Positions 53,443 through 64,000 of a stretch of 64,000 bases of DNA are shown here, piece by piece; within the stretch, counting starts at the first letter, position 1, and each line of letters opens with the position of its first letter. The position numbers and the translations under genes are program-made. The notes under the pieces are model-generated. The model was given only the letters and a program-made list of their open reading frames with translations. It was not told the origin of the DNA and searched no databases. This stretch comes from Sneathia vaginalis (GTDB lineage Bacteria > Fusobacteriota > Fusobacteriia > Fusobacteriales > Leptotrichiaceae), in contig NZ_CP011280.1 of assembly GCF_000973085.1 (NCBI RefSeq), positions 1,107,287 to 1,171,286 of the forward strand, given 5' to 3'.

Positions 53443-54552
53443 CTATTTTCTGTAATTTTCTAAATTACTTGTATATTTTTTACTTTTTAACTTATTAATT
53501 GCCTTAACTTCAATTTGTCTAATTCTTTCCCTTGTTACATTGAAGATTTTACCAACTTCTTCTAGAGTCTTAGGAGCTCCATCATCAAGTCCAAATCTAT
53601 GACGAAGAACTTGTTCTTCCCTTTCATTTAGTGCTTCTTTTAATATACTTTCTAGTTTTTCTCTTAAAAGCACTCTTGATGTAGCATCATATGGGTTCAA
53701 GAATTTATCATCCTCAACAAAATCTCCTAATTCACTATCTTCTTCACTACCAACTGGTGTTTCAAGTGAAATAGGATCTTGATTCATTTCTAATATACTT
53801 TTAACCTTGTCCATAGGAATACCTAATTTCTTAGATAATTCATCTGGAGTAGGTTCTCTACCTGTTTCTTGTAGTATTATTCTACTTTCCTTTTTTATCT
53901 TATTTATTGTTTCTATCATATGCACTGGTATTCTAATAGTTCTTCCTTGATCTGCTATTGCTCTTGTTATAGCTTGTCTTATCCACCATGTTGCATAAGT
54001 TGAAAATTTAAATCCTTTTTCATATTCAAATTTTTCAACTGCCTTCATTAGGCCCATATTCCCTTCTTGTATCAAATCAAGTAACTTAAGTCCTCTATTA
54101 GTATGTTTTTTAGCAATACTTACAACCAATCTCAAGTTAGATTCTATCAACTTTTGTTTGGCTTGCATATCACCTTCAACAACTTTTTGTGCAAGACTTA
54201 TTTCTTCCTCGTGTGTTAAAAGGGGTATTTGTCCTATTTCACGAAGATACATTTTTATAGGTTCATCTACATCCATATATTCTGCTATCTTCATGATGTC
54301 ATCATTTAACATCTTTTGTACTTCAGCATCATCTAGTTTTTCATATGGAACTTCAGAATCTACGTCTTCTATAATAGTAATACCTTCATTTCGTAATTTT
54401 TCAACTATTTGGACTATTTTTTCATTCGATATTCTATTTTCAAGAAGATTTTCTATCATATTTTTGCTTATTTCTTTTTTATCACGTGCTTCTTTCAATA
54501 TTTTTGATATATCTTCTTTTAAACTATTTGTTTTCTTCTCCTTTTGTAGCAT
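53443..54552 (-). CDS. rpoD: Primary sigma factor (sigma-70)
   Basis: From ATG 54552 (AGGGG eight bases upstream) this is a 369-residue housekeeping sigma factor. A short region 1.1 (about 10-70) is followed by region 1.2 ([22 protein letters not shown]) and region 2 with [21 protein letters not shown] and RTIRIPVHM. Region 3 and region 4.2, [20 protein letters not shown], complete it. It lacks the large non-conserved insert of proteobacterial RpoD. It overlaps the dnaG end by 29 bp. Promoters seen in the window (TTGACA/TATAAT, 17 bp) fit this factor. Confidence 0.97.
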   Translation of the reverse strand: MLQKEKKTNSLKEDISKILKEARDKKEISKNMIENLLENRISNEKIVQIVEKLRNEGITIIEDVDSEVPYEKLDDAEVQKMLNDDIMKIAEYMDVDEPIKMYLREIGQIPLLTHEEEISLAQKVVEGDMQAKQKLIESNLRLVVSIAKKHTNRGLKLLDLIQEGNMGLMKAVEKFEYEKGFKFSTYATWWIRQAITRAIADQGRTIRIPVHMIETINKIKKESRIILQETGREPTPDELSKKLGIPMDKVKSILEMNQDPISLETPVGSEEDSELGDFVEDDKFLNPYDATSRVLLREKLESILKEALNEREEQVLRHRFGLDDGAPKTLEEVGKIFNVTRERIRQIEVKAINKLKSKKYTSNLENYRK

Positions 54553-56290
54553 GTAATTTCCCCTTTTCATATTCCATATAATTGATATATACTTCTTTAA
54601 TTTTTGGTAAATCCACGCTTTTTTCTATTTCTTTAACTTGGCTTACAAAAGACATATATTTAGCGTAGTCTTCATCATTCATATTTTCATATCCGTTGTA
54701 ATAATCTAATATCATTTCTCTTGAATTTTTGATATAATCTAAAACCCATTCTTTGTATAGTAAAATATAGTCTATCTTACTAATATCAGTATACTTTGTT
54801 TTTAAATGAAAAACAATTTCTTTTTCTTCTTCTGAAAATTTAGAGCCATCAAACCCCTTATCTATTATACTTTCATAATAGATATTTTCAAATGAAAATG
54901 TGTTGAATAAGCTATACTTTGTTTTGTCGTATAATAAATACAGTATTGTTAGTTCTTCTAATCTTGCTTTTTTACTGATTTTTAAATTACTTTCTTTTGG
55001 TTTCTTTGTCGATACAAGATTATTACTAACAGCAATTTTACCTAAATTTGATTTTAGTGCCTCTTTTGATATATTAAGTCTTTTTGAAAATCTATCTACA
55101 AATTCATCATAATATATCATATTCTTTAATGATGAAAAATACGGCTTCATATCGCCTATTACTTGCATTTTAGTACCAAGTTTGGATATATCTTTTTCTT
55201 TCAAGTAATATTCGAATAAAAAATCAAACGCATCTTTGGACTTACTAAGGATATCCACGAAATCATTTTTACCATATTTATGTAAAATTTCATCTGGATC
55301 TTTTCCTAAATTAGAATAATCCATAACCTTAATGTTAAATTCAAATTTATTCAAAATATGTATAGCCCTTTTTTTAGCTTCAAGTCCTGCACTGTCATTG
55401 TCATACGCAATTACTATATTATTTGTAAACTTACGTATATATTCTGCTTGTTTTTCTGTTAATGCTGTACCAAGACTTGCAACAACATTCTTTATATTAT
55501 TCTTATGTAATGCTAGAACATCAAAATATCCTTCTACAAGTATGCATGAGTTATATTCTTTTATCTTCTTCCCACCATCAAAGACTCCAAAAAGCTCAAA
55601 GCTTTTCTTAAATATCTTTGATTCTTTAGAATTTAGATATTTAGCTACATTAGGATTAGATGAAATATCTCTTCCACCAAAACCTATAATATCTCCCTTT
55701 ACATTTAGAATGGGTATCATTATACGGTTTTTAAATGTATCATAATATCTATTTTCCGAATGTGATACAATACCAAGCTCTAGTAAATCTTTTACTGCGT
55801 CATCATTTTCATACTTTGTATATATACTATCCCATTTATCTAGTGCATAACCAAGCCTATATTCCTTAATATCATTAAGACTATATCCCCTATTTTTTAA
55901 ATATTCTAGTGCTTCTTTTGAAGCTAATAGATTTTCTTGATATATCTTTGATATCTCTGATAGTAGGTTATAGTACTTTACGTTATATCTCTTCTCACTA
56001 GTAATGTTAATATTGACATTGTATTTTCTAGCTAACTCATCTACTGCTTCTAAATATGTTAGATTATTTATTAACATATAGAACTTTATAGCATCGCCAC
56101 CTATATTTGAACTAAAATCTTTAAATATTTTTTTACTAGGACTAACCATAAATGATGGTGTATTTTCACTCTTAAATGGTGATAAACCTTTAAATCCTGC
56201 ACCAGACTTTTTCAAGTCCACATATTCTGATATTAATTCTACAATATCAATCTTAGATAACAATAACTGCTTATCCGACTCTTTTAACAT
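54524..56290 (-). CDS. dnaG: DNA primase with degenerate zinc-binding domain
   Basis: The 588-residue primase makes RNA primers. The N-terminal zinc-ribbon region is present by alignment ([20 protein letters not shown], then [17 protein letters not shown]). However, the four metal ligands (normally Cys-x2-His-x17-Cys-x2-Cys) are Ser37, Lys40, Asp58 and Ser61, so it cannot bind zinc in the usual way. The TOPRIM core is intact: [13 protein letters not shown] (Glu) and [14 protein letters not shown] (D-x-D-x-A-G). A C-terminal helicase-interacting domain (about 430-588) ends in a charged tail. It starts after GAGGTAATGTAG, with its own promoter, and leads the dnaG-rpoD macromolecular-synthesis operon without rpsU. 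Confidence 0.95.
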   Translation of the reverse strand: MLKESDKQLLLSKIDIVELISEYVDLKKSGAGFKGLSPFKSENTPSFMVSPSKKIFKDFSSNIGGDAIKFYMLINNLTYLEAVDELARKYNVNINITSEKRYNVKYYNLLSEISKIYQENLLASKEALEYLKNRGYSLNDIKEYRLGYALDKWDSIYTKYENDDAVKDLLELGIVSHSENRYYDTFKNRIMIPILNVKGDIIGFGGRDISSNPNVAKYLNSKESKIFKKSFELFGVFDGGKKIKEYNSCILVEGYFDVLALHKNNIKNVVASLGTALTEKQAEYIRKFTNNIVIAYDNDSAGLEAKKRAIHILNKFEFNIKVMDYSNLGKDPDEILHKYGKNDFVDILSKSKDAFDFLFEYYLKEKDISKLGTKMQVIGDMKPYFSSLKNMIYYDEFVDRFSKRLNISKEALKSNLGKIAVSNNLVSTKKPKESNLKISKKARLEELTILYLLYDKTKYSLFNTFSFENIYYESIIDKGFDGSKFSEEEKEIVFHLKTKYTDISKIDYILLYKEWVLDYIKNSREMILDYYNGYENMNDEDYAKYMSFVSQVKEIEKSVDLPKIKEVYINYMEYEKGKLHATKGEENK

Positions 56291-56309
56291 CTACATTACC
56301 TCATGCTAT

Positions 56310-56337
56310 AGTATAATTTGATATTTGCGTTTGTCAA
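56310..56337 (-). promoter_or_regulatory. Promoter of the dnaG-rpoD operon
   Basis: Minus-strand TTGACA (56332-56337) and TATACT (56310-56315), spacer 16 bp, in the 56-bp gap between rpoZ and dnaG. Confidence 0.75.
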
Positions 56338-56346
56338 TGAAAAATC

Positions 56347-56529
56347 TTAATTTTCTTCTATTTTTATTTTATCTTCCATTACTTCTTCAAAAACTATATC
56401 CATTACTTTTGACTTTGCAACTCCATTTTGTAATTTAATACGTGCTAACTTACCACATGCTATTGCTAATTCATATTTATTTGGAAACTTATTTACTAAT
56501 TCATCTACTGTTATTTTATGCTTTTTCAT
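56347..56529 (-). CDS. rpoZ: RNA polymerase omega subunit
   Basis: A 60-residue subunit that helps assemble beta-prime. It has ITVDELVNKFPNKYELAIACGKLAR, the core omega motif, and an acidic C-terminus (EEVMEDKIKIEEN). Shorter than most omegas but complete. It overlaps gmk by 14 bp; the gmk-rpoZ pairing is common. Confidence 0.9.
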   Translation of the reverse strand: MKKHKITVDELVNKFPNKYELAIACGKLARIKLQNGVAKSKVMDIVFEEVMEDKIKIEEN

Positions 56530-57079
56530 ATGATTCTTCCTTTATAATATCTATCAATTGCTTTATCGCATCATCTAATTTCTTATTAACTATCACATAG
56601 TCATACTCTTTCTCATATGACAATTCTTTTTTAGCATTTTTTAATCTTAATTCTATAATTTCTTCACTATCAGTCTTACGATTTCTAAGTCTTTTTTCTA
56701 AAACTTCTTCGTTTTCTGTTCTGCAAAAAATTAAAACTGCATCTTGTTTTCTCTTCTTAGCCTGTATGCCACCTTGTACATCTATTTCAAGTATAATATT
56801 ATGTCCCTTATTTAAGCTATCTTCTACAACTTTTTCTAAAGTCCCATAATAGTTCCCATGCACAAGTGCATATTCGAAAAATTCATTATTCTTAATTTTT
56901 TCTTCAAATTCTTCTTTGGTTAGGAAATAGTAATCACGACCATCAACTTCACCAAGTCGTGGTTTTCTACTAGTTGCAGAAATTGATAAAGGAATATTTA
57001 ACATATCCCTTACCTTTTTTGTGATTGTTGACTTTCCAGACCCTGAAGGTCCTGAAACTACAAATAATCTACCTTTCAC
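56516..57079 (-). CDS. gmk: Guanylate kinase
   Basis: This 187-residue kinase converts GMP to GDP. The P-loop VSGPSGSGKSTITKKV is near the N-terminus, followed by SATSRKPRLGEVDGRDYYFLT and FFEYALVHGNYYGTL. I start at GTG 57079, which has AGGAG five bases upstream and gives the usual short N-terminus (VKGRLFVVSG). A longer in-frame ATG at 57130 would lie at the rpoC end and add 17 unrelated residues. The gap from rpoC contains a hairpin. Confidence 0.93.
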   Translation of the reverse strand: MKGRLFVVSGPSGSGKSTITKKVRDMLNIPLSISATSRKPRLGEVDGRDYYFLTKEEFEEKIKNNEFFEYALVHGNYYGTLEKVVEDSLNKGHNIILEIDVQGGIQAKKRKQDAVLIFCRTENEEVLEKRLRNRKTDSEEIIELRLKNAKKELSYEKEYDYVIVNKKLDDAIKQLIDIIKEESYEKA

Positions 57080-57094
57080 AATAACTCCTAAAGT

Positions 57095-57120
57095 GGCAGT
57101 CAATATTTCTATTGACCGCC
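57095..57120 (-). terminator. Hairpin between rpoC and gmk (weak terminator or processing site)
   Basis: Minus-strand GGCGGTCAATA, GAAA loop, TATTGACTGCC: an 11-bp stem (one G-T pair) with a GNRA tetraloop. It begins at the last base of the rpoC stop. No T-run follows (ACTTTAGG), so it is more likely an attenuating or mRNA-stabilising structure between RNA polymerase and gmk-rpoZ. Confidence 0.5.
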
Positions 57121-60100
57121 TATATTTCATCCTCTGATATTTCTTCTAATTCTTCTACTTTTAAATCGTTATAGTCCTTAAATCCTGTTCCTCCTGGTAT
57201 CTTCTTACCAATTATTACATTTTCTTTAAGTCCTTCTAATCTATCAACTTTACCTTCTATAGCTGCATTAGCTAATACTTTTGTTGTTTCTTGGAATGAA
57301 GATGCAGAGATAAAGCTTTCTGTATTAACAGCTGCTTTAGTTATACCTTGTATAATAGGTTCATATTTAGCAGGTTGTTTACCTTCTTCTATCTTCTTTC
57401 TGTTAATATTTTCAATTAACTTCTTGTCAACTAATTCTTCTTCTAAGAATAAAGTTGAACCAGATTCAAGTATTCTAACTTTTTGGAACATTTGTTTAAC
57501 AATAATTTCTATATGCTTATCGTTAACTGTAACTCCTTGTCCTCTATATACACCTTGAACAGCTTCTAGTATAAATTGTTGTGCAGCAACTTCGCCTTTA
57601 ACTCTTAACATATCATGTGGTGATATAGGACCATCAGTAATTTTAGCTCCTTTTTCTATTAACATTTCGTTTGTAACAACTAAACGTTCTCCACCTTGGA
57701 TTACATACTGTTTAATTTCTTCACCAGTTTCTGGATCAGTTATTATTACAGTACGTGCCCCCTTCTTATTATTCATATCTTCTTTTAGTATTACTCTACC
57801 TGCAACATCTGATAATAGAGCTTTACCTTTTGGATTTCTTGCTTCAAATAATTCTTGTACTCTTGGAAGACCACCTGTAATATCCTTTGTACCTTCAGCA
57901 GTTTTTACTATTTTTGCAATTATTTCTCCTGAATTTACATGTTCCTTTTCACTGTGCATTATATATGCCCCATATGGAATACTGTATTCTGCTAACTTCT
58001 TATTTGTCTTTTCATCGTAGATAATAGCTCTTGGGTTTATTTCGTTATTTTCACTAGGCTTAATTGCTAATTTTTCTATAACATTATACTTAATATCTAC
58101 ATTTTCCTTTATATATATATCTCTATATGAAATTCTACCTGCCTTAGTTGAAATTATTGGTGTTTGGAATGGGTCGAATTCTACTATTACTTCACCCTTC
58201 TTAACCTTTTCTCCATTTTTAAACATTAATGTTGATCCACTAGGTATTTCATATTTATGTTTTCCTACTATTGCCTTAGCTGTTTGTGTTGCAACAATTT
58301 CACGACCATTTTCATCAGTAATCAATTCTAGGTCTACATATTTAATCTTACCACCGTCAATTGCCTTATAGCTTGATTGAACAGCAGCTGCTTGTGCTAC
58401 CCCTCCTGTATGGAAAGTACGCATTGTAAGTTGGGTACCAGGTTCTCCTATTGATTGTGCTGCAATAACCCCTACTGCTTCACCTTTTAGAATTTCTTTA
58501 TGGTTAGATAAGTCTATACCATAACATTTTCTACATACCCCTTTATTTTCTAATTTACATGTTAATGGACTTCTTACCATAACTTCTGTAATACCAAGCT
58601 CTTTAATCTTTTCATTTAATTCATCTGTAACCATAGTATTGTACTTAGCAACAACTACTCCGTCATGAACTAAGTCTTGTGCTAATCTTCTACCATATAT
58701 TCTTTCTGCTAATGGTTCGATTACTTCACCTGAATCAACTAAACTAGATACTAATAGTCCTTCTCCATGACATCCACAATCATCTTTTTTGATTATTACT
58801 TCATGTGAAATATCAACTAGTCTTCTTGTTAAGTATCCTGAATCGGCAGTTCTCAAGGCTCTATCTGAAGCTCCTTTTCTAGCCCCGTGTGATGACATGA
58901 AGAAATCTAATACACTAAGTCCTTCTCTAAAGTTTACTTTTATAGGTTTTTCCATGATTCTTCCTTGTGTATCTGCCATTAGTCCACGCATACCTGCTAG
59001 TTGACGCATTTGTGCGATACTACCTCTGGCTCCTGAAGTTGCCATCATGTATACTGGGTTAAATTCATCAAGGTTATCCATCATATCTTTTGTAACTTGT
59101 TCTGTAACATCTGACCAAATTTCAACAGTTCTTCTGTATCTTTCGTCATTTATTATCTTACCTTGTCTGTATTCTTCATCTACTTCTAGAACTTGCTTAT
59201 CTGCTTTTTCTAATAGACCCTTCTTTGTTGCTGGGATTTCTAGATCTTCAACACTGACTGTTACCCCTGCTAATGTTCCGTAGTGGTAACCAAATGCCTT
59301 AATCTTATCTAATAATTCTGATGTTTTTTGTGCTCCATACTTCTTGTATAGTACTGCGATTAATTTTGCAATTTGTTTTTTACCATAAGTTGCACCATAA
59401 TCCCTTACTTCTGGAGGTAACATTGTTGTAAACATAACTCTTCCTGGAGTTGTTTCAACTAATTTTCCATCTATTCTTACTTTAGCTACAGCGTGTGTAT
59501 CAATGTTTCCTGTTTGATATGCAGTTATTAACTGATTCTTATTAGAGAACATTAATCCTTCACCTTTAGCTCCTTTTTTTGTTGTTGTCATATAGTAACA
59601 TCCCATAACCATATCTTGTGATGGAACAGCTATAGGCTTACCACTTGATGGTGATAATAGGTTACTTGTTGATAACATCAATAGTTTTGCTTCCATTTGT
59701 GATTCTGGTGATAATACCAAGTGTATTGCCATTTGGTCACCATCGAAGTCGGCATTAAATGCAGCACAAACTAGAGGATGTAGTCTCATAGCCTTACCTT
59801 CTATAAGGATAGGTTCAAATGCTTGTATAGATAGTCTGTGTAGAGTCGGTGCTCTGTTTAGTAAAACTGGGTGATTCTTAATTATTTCTTCTATTAATTC
59901 CCATACACATTCATCTTCTTCTTCAACCATTCTCTTTGCTATCTTAATGTTAGAAGCTAATTCTCTTTTTACTAATTCTCTCATTAAGAATGGCTTGTAT
60001 AGTTCTAAAGCCATCTTCTTAGGTAAACCACATTGATTCATTTTAAGACTTGGTCCTACGACTATAACAGATCTTCCTGAATAGTCAACACGTTTACCTA

Positions 60101-61091
60101 GTAAGTTTTGTCTAAATCTTCCTTGTTTTCCTTTTAACATTGAAGATAATGACTTTAATTCTCTGTTATTTTGAGATAATATTGCCTTACCTCTTCTACC
60201 ATTATCTATTAGACAGTCTACTGCTTCTTGTAACATTCTTTTTTCATTTTTTATCATTGTTTCAGGTGCATTAATTTCTAATAGTTTTTTAAGTCTTGCA
60301 TTTCTATTTATTACACGTCTATATAGATCATTTAAATCTGAAGTTGCAAAACGTCCACCATCTAATTGAACCATAGGTCTTAAATCAGCTGGCATTACTG
60401 GTAAAACAGTTAATATCATCCATTCAGGTCTATTTCCTGAATTCTTAAAGTCTCTTATTACCTTTAATCTCTTAACTATTTTCTTTTTCTTTTGTACTGA
60501 ATTTACAGTTTCTAACTCTTCATCTAACTTAGCTTCTGCTTCATCTAGATCTATTTTTTTAAGTAAGTCTTGTACACCTTCAGCACCCATTTTAGCAACA
60601 AAATTTTCACGATTTTGAGTTTTAATAAGTTCATATTCTCTACTTTGTATTACTGAACCTGCTGGGTACTCGTCATCCCCTTCAATTACTATATATTTTG
60701 AGTGGTATAAGACAGCTTCTAAATCTTTAGTAGAAATACCAAGTAATAAGCTCATCTTGTTTGGTGTTCCTTTAGAATACCAAATATGTGCAACTGGTGA
60801 TGCTAGTTCAATGTGTCCCATTCTTTCACGTCTAACTTTTGATGTTGTAACATCTACACCACATTTTTCACATTTTATACCTTTATGTTTTAGTCTTTTA
60901 TACTTCCCACATGAACATTCATAATCTTTTGATGGTCCAAATATTTTTTCACAAAAAAGTCCATTTGGTTCTGGTTTTAATGTTCTGTAGTTAATAGTTT
61001 CAGCCTTAGTTACTTCTCCATAAGACCATTCTCTAATTTTTTCTGGAGAAGCTAGTTTAATTTGTATGCTGTCAAAATCTTTAATACTCAT
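57120..61091 (-). CDS. rpoC: DNA-directed RNA polymerase subunit beta-prime
   Basis: A 1323-residue subunit. The N-terminal zinc ribbon is CSCGKYKRLKHKGIKCEKCG. The catalytic Mg-binding loop reads NADFDGDQMAIH, the bridge-helix/trigger-loop region includes GEPGTQLTMRTFHTGG, and the second zinc site is present (DDCGCHGEG...CKLENKGVCRKCYG). Complete. It starts 14 bp after rpoB with GGAG upstream. Confidence 0.98.
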   Translation of the reverse strand: MSIKDFDSIQIKLASPEKIREWSYGEVTKAETINYRTLKPEPNGLFCEKIFGPSKDYECSCGKYKRLKHKGIKCEKCGVDVTTSKVRRERMGHIELASPVAHIWYSKGTPNKMSLLLGISTKDLEAVLYHSKYIVIEGDDEYPAGSVIQSREYELIKTQNRENFVAKMGAEGVQDLLKKIDLDEAEAKLDEELETVNSVQKKKKIVKRLKVIRDFKNSGNRPEWMILTVLPVMPADLRPMVQLDGGRFATSDLNDLYRRVINRNARLKKLLEINAPETMIKNEKRMLQEAVDCLIDNGRRGKAILSQNNRELKSLSSMLKGKQGRFRQNLLGKRVDYSGRSVIVVGPSLKMNQCGLPKKMALELYKPFLMRELVKRELASNIKIAKRMVEEEDECVWELIEEIIKNHPVLLNRAPTLHRLSIQAFEPILIEGKAMRLHPLVCAAFNADFDGDQMAIHLVLSPESQMEAKLLMLSTSNLLSPSSGKPIAVPSQDMVMGCYYMTTTKKGAKGEGLMFSNKNQLITAYQTGNIDTHAVAKVRIDGKLVETTPGRVMFTTMLPPEVRDYGATYGKKQIAKLIAVLYKKYGAQKTSELLDKIKAFGYHYGTLAGVTVSVEDLEIPATKKGLLEKADKQVLEVDEEYRQGKIINDERYRRTVEIWSDVTEQVTKDMMDNLDEFNPVYMMATSGARGSIAQMRQLAGMRGLMADTQGRIMEKPIKVNFREGLSVLDFFMSSHGARKGASDRALRTADSGYLTRRLVDISHEVIIKKDDCGCHGEGLLVSSLVDSGEVIEPLAERIYGRRLAQDLVHDGVVVAKYNTMVTDELNEKIKELGITEVMVRSPLTCKLENKGVCRKCYGIDLSNHKEILKGEAVGVIAAQSIGEPGTQLTMRTFHTGGVAQAAAVQSSYKAIDGGKIKYVDLELITDENGREIVATQTAKAIVGKHKYEIPSGSTLMFKNGEKVKKGEVIVEFDPFQTPIISTKAGRISYRDIYIKENVDIKYNVIEKLAIKPSENNEINPRAIIYDEKTNKKLAEYSIPYGAYIMHSEKEHVNSGEIIAKIVKTAEGTKDITGGLPRVQELFEARNPKGKALLSDVAGRVILKEDMNNKKGARTVIITDPETGEEIKQYVIQGGERLVVTNEMLIEKGAKITDGPISPHDMLRVKGEVAAQQFILEAVQGVYRGQGVTVNDKHIEIIVKQMFQKVRILESGSTLFLEEELVDKKLIENINRKKIEEGKQPAKYEPIIQGITKAAVNTESFISASSFQETTKVLANAAIEGKVDRLEGLKENVIIGKKIPGGTGFKDYNDLKVEELEEISEDEI

Positions 61092-61105
61092 CTACAATAA
61101 GCTCC

Positions 61106-64000
61106 TTACATATCTACATTATTGTCTAATTCAATCTTTTCACCATCAGCACTGTATAAATTAATATCTAATCCTAGTGATTGGAATTCTTTCATAAGTA
61201 CTTTGAATGATTCTGGTGCATCAGCCTCAGGCATAGGTTGACCTTTTACAATTGCTTCATAAGTCTTTGTTCTTCCATTAATATCATCAGACTTAACAGT
61301 TAGCATTTCTTGTAATACATTTGATGCTCCATATGCTTCTAGTGCCCAAACTTCCATTTCTCCTAATCTTTGTCCACCGAATTGTGCTTTTCCTCCTAAT
61401 GGTTGTTGAGTTACTAATGAATATGGTCCTATTGCTCTTGCATGCATTTTATCTTCTACAAGATGGTGTAATTTTAATATGTACATATATCCAACTGTTA
61501 TTTCACTATCAAATGGTTTACCTGTTCTTCCATCTATTAATTTAACTTTACCTGTCTTATTAAATCCAGCTTTTTCAAGCATTTCTTTTACTTCTTCTTC
61601 TGTTGCTCCATCGAATACTGGTGTTGCTATGTGTTTTTTCAATTTACCTAAAGCCATACCTAAGTGTACTTCTAGTACTTGCCCTATATTCATACGTGAT
61701 GGAACCCCTAATGGATTTAAACAAATATCAACTGGAGTCCCATCTTCTAAGTGTGGCATATCTTCTACTGGTAATATTCTTGAAACTATACCTTTGTTAC
61801 CGTGTCTACCTGATATCTTATCTCCAACTGTTATCTTTCTCTTTTCAGCTACATATATTCTAATTAATTTGTTAACTCCAGCTTTTAAGTCATCACCATT
61901 TTCCTTTGATAATTCTAGAACTTCTACTACAGTTCCTTTTACACCATGAGGTAATCTAAGTGATGTATCTCTAACATCTTTTGCCTTATCACCAAATATT
62001 GCTCTTAATAATTTTTCTTCTGCAGGTGGTTCTGTTTCACCCTTAGGTGTTACTTTACCAACTAAGATGTCATCTGGTTTAACATATGCTCCTACACGGA
62101 TAATTCCGTTTTCATCAAGATCTCTTATTGCTTCTTCTGATACATTAGGTATTTCTCTTGTAATTTCTTCATCACCTAATTTTGTTGTTCTTGATTCTAT
62201 ATCAAATTCTTCTATGTGTAATGATGTTAAAACATCGTCTTTTCTTAATCTTTCTGAGATTAAAATAGCATCTTCATAGTTGTATCCTTCCCATGGTATA
62301 AATGCTATTAATAGGTTTCTACCTAAAGCTAAATCTCCACCACAAGTTGCTGGACCATCTGCTAATATTTGTCCTTTTTCAACTTTTTCATCTATGTCTA
62401 CTATAGGTTTTTGGTGTAAGCACATAGATTGGTTTGATTTTTCAAAGTTTAATAATCTATATAGATGTTCTTTACCTTCATTATCTGTTACTATTATCTT
62501 CTTAGCATCTACTGCTGTTACAACTCCACTAGTCTTAGAACATATTACAGCTCCAGAGTCTATTGCAACTTTTCTTTCTAGTCCTGTTCCAACTAATGGG
62601 GCTTCTGTTTTAAGTAAAGGTACTGCTTGTCTTTGCATATTTGATCCCATTAACGCACGGTTGGCATCATCGTGTTCTAAGAATGGTATTAATCCTGCAG
62701 AAACAGATACTAATTGTTGTGGAGAAACGTCCATTAAATCAACCTTATGTTTGTCTATAGTAACTATTTCATCATCATATCTACAAACTGGATTAGTTAA
62801 TAGGTTACCCTTATCATCAACTGGTGTATCGGCTTGTGCTATGAATAATCCTACTTCTTCATCAGCTGCTAAGTATTCTATCTTATTAAAATCTGCAACA
62901 CCATTTTCAACCTTAACATATGGTGTTTCTATAAACCCATACTTATTAACCTTACCGTATGTTGATAATGATGCTATAAGCCCGATATTAGGACCTTCTG
63001 GTGTTTCTATTGGACATATTCTACCATAGTGTGAGTTGTGTACGTCACGAACTTCGAATCCTGCTCTATCTCTTGATAAACCTCCAGGACCTAATGCTGA
63101 TATTCTTCTTTTATGTGTCAATTCACTTAAAGGATTTGATTGGTCCATAAATTGTGATAATTGTCCACTACCAAAGAATTCTAATATTAATGCATTTAAT
63201 GGTTTTGTGTTTAATAGACTTTGTACTGATAATGCTTTAATATCTTGTATAGTAGTCATTTTTTCCTTAGCCATCTTAGCTAATTTAATCATTCCACCTT
63301 TAACTTGTATAGCAAGTAATTCTCCTACACCTCTAACACGTCTATTTGATAAGTTATCTATGTCATCAGTTGTTCCTTCACCTCTAATTAACTTTTTAAG
63401 GTAATTAATAGTTGCAACAACATCTTCTTTCTTTAAGACTACATCTGTATCAGGTAATGATAATTTTAGTCTCTTGTTTATCTTGTATCTACCAACATTA
63501 GCTAAATCATATCTTTGAACATTAGTAAACATTGGTATTATTAATTGCTTAGCACTTGTTAATGTTACAAGATCTCCTGGTCTTAATTTTCTATATATTT
63601 CTATTACTGCTTCATCTGAATCTACTGTATCATCTATTTGTATTGAGTTTGCTAAAGGTATTTCTTCAGGCTTAACTTCCCAAATATCAATTGAACTTTC
63701 TTTTGCTTCTATTAAGCTTTGTATGATACCTTCAGTAATTCTTTGACCTATTTCTACAATAAATTCACCAGTATTACCATCTATCTTATCTTCTCTTGAG
63801 AATGAACCTTCTATTCTTGATTTAATAGCACTAAGTGTTTCATCAGTAGTATAGTCATACCATTCACTTAAATCTATTGTCTTTTTTTCTAAGAATTCAT
63901 CTAATATTTCATTATTATCATGGAAAAATCCAATAGCTTTTAAGAAGACTGTTGCAGGAACTTTCTTTCTTCTGTCAATTTTTACATTTAAAATATCTTT
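61106..64000 (-). CDS. rpoB: DNA-directed RNA polymerase subunit beta, 5' end off the window
   Basis: The frame is open from the right edge to the stop at 61106, about 964 codons. It begins inside the conserved [20 protein letters not shown] segment, so roughly the first 190 residues are missing. Visible motifs include the rifampicin-region [20 protein letters not shown] and [12 protein letters not shown], then [32 protein letters not shown] and [12 protein letters not shown]. The first ATG in the window part (63532) is internal and is not the start. Confidence 0.97.
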   Translation of the reverse strand, partial: KDILNVKIDRRKKVPATVFLKAIGFFHDNNEILDEFLEKKTIDLSEWYDYTTDETLSAIKSRIEGSFSREDKIDGNTGEFIVEIGQRITEGIIQSLIEAKESSIDIWEVKPEEIPLANSIQIDDTVDSDEAVIEIYRKLRPGDLVTLTSAKQLIIPMFTNVQRYDLANVGRYKINKRLKLSLPDTDVVLKKEDVVATINYLKKLIRGEGTTDDIDNLSNRRVRGVGELLAIQVKGGMIKLAKMAKEKMTTIQDIKALSVQSLLNTKPLNALILEFFGSGQLSQFMDQSNPLSELTHKRRISALGPGGLSRDRAGFEVRDVHNSHYGRICPIETPEGPNIGLIASLSTYGKVNKYGFIETPYVKVENGVADFNKIEYLAADEEVGLFIAQADTPVDDKGNLLTNPVCRYDDEIVTIDKHKVDLMDVSPQQLVSVSAGLIPFLEHDDANRALMGSNMQRQAVPLLKTEAPLVGTGLERKVAIDSGAVICSKTSGVVTAVDAKKIIVTDNEGKEHLYRLLNFEKSNQSMCLHQKPIVDIDEKVEKGQILADGPATCGGDLALGRNLLIAFIPWEGYNYEDAILISERLRKDDVLTSLHIEEFDIESRTTKLGDEEITREIPNVSEEAIRDLDENGIIRVGAYVKPDDILVGKVTPKGETEPPAEEKLLRAIFGDKAKDVRDTSLRLPHGVKGTVVEVLELSKENGDDLKAGVNKLIRIYVAEKRKITVGDKISGRHGNKGIVSRILPVEDMPHLEDGTPVDICLNPLGVPSRMNIGQVLEVHLGMALGKLKKHIATPVFDGATEEEVKEMLEKAGFNKTGKVKLIDGRTGKPFDSEITVGYMYILKLHHLVEDKMHARAIGPYSLVTQQPLGGKAQFGGQRLGEMEVWALEAYGASNVLQEMLTVKSDDINGRTKTYEAIVKGQPMPEADAPESFKVLMKEFQSLGLDINLYSADGEKIELDNNVDM

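Noticed and set aside
61106-63532. rpoB taken as a complete 808-residue protein starting at 63532
   Set aside because: The frame stays open to the right edge and encodes conserved RpoB sequence ([15 protein letters not shown]), so the ATG is internal and the gene is truncated by the window.

Overview
The window is very AT-rich chromosomal DNA with short intergenic gaps and long runs of overlapping genes. It combines an outer membrane (a trimeric autotransporter adhesin at 50878-52854 and a putative beta-barrel protein at 1939-3537) with features common in low-GC Gram-positives (HrcA/CIRCE heat-shock control, PRD-type PTS activator, lactose-family PTS, AdhE). That mix suggests a Fusobacteriota member, most likely Leptotrichiaceae (Streptobacillus/Sneathia/Leptotrichia-like). 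This is inferred from gene content and base composition; no 16S rRNA is present.

Layout. 1-3600: a truncated mannose-family PTS EIIA, a divergent Rep_3-type replication initiator-like gene, and a secreted beta-rich protein. 3667-8788: a cellobiose/beta-glucoside operon read leftward (PRD activator, IIA, IIB, IIC, 6-phospho-beta-glucosidase). 8914-14842: a peptidase pair, then a divergent rightward operon polA-azlC-azlD-prfB. 14852-23816: a long leftward run of an esterase, nadK, two lipoprotein esterases, recN, a tyrosine recombinase, a small membrane protein, DUF969-DUF979, pcp and a gamma-glutamylcyclotransferase-like gene. 23892-28814: adhE behind a strong promoter, an MFS transporter, an SdpI-like membrane protein and a secreted protein of unknown function. 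29183-37142: oligopeptide ABC operon oppB-C-D-F with two tandem oppA genes and a HAD phosphatase. 37181-43541: rsmG, mnmG, a TrkA/TrkH potassium system and a PpiD/SurA-like chaperone. 43617-46207: an ATPase plus RloB-like pair (candidate phage defence) divergent from a small alarmone synthetase. 46222-50726: hrcA-grpE-dnaK-dnaJ. 50878-52854: YadA-like adhesin. 53074-64000: ridA, rpoD, dnaG, then rpoZ, gmk, rpoC and truncated rpoB.

How it fits together. The genes describe a fermentative, host-associated, peptide- and sugar-scavenging bacterium. It imports beta-glucosides by PTS and peptides by Opp, handles pyroglutamyl and gamma-glutamyl compounds, and disposes of reductant through AdhE.

The points most worth following up are: the ATPase/RloB-like pair, whose promoter and leader are mirrored by the divergent alarmone synthetase; a DnaG primase lacking all four zinc ligands; T15 and T16 homopolymers just upstream of the -10 regions of the two surface-protein genes, with an A26 tract next to the hrcA promoter; and a chromosomal Rep_3 protein. 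I saw no tRNA, rRNA, CRISPR array or insertion sequence.
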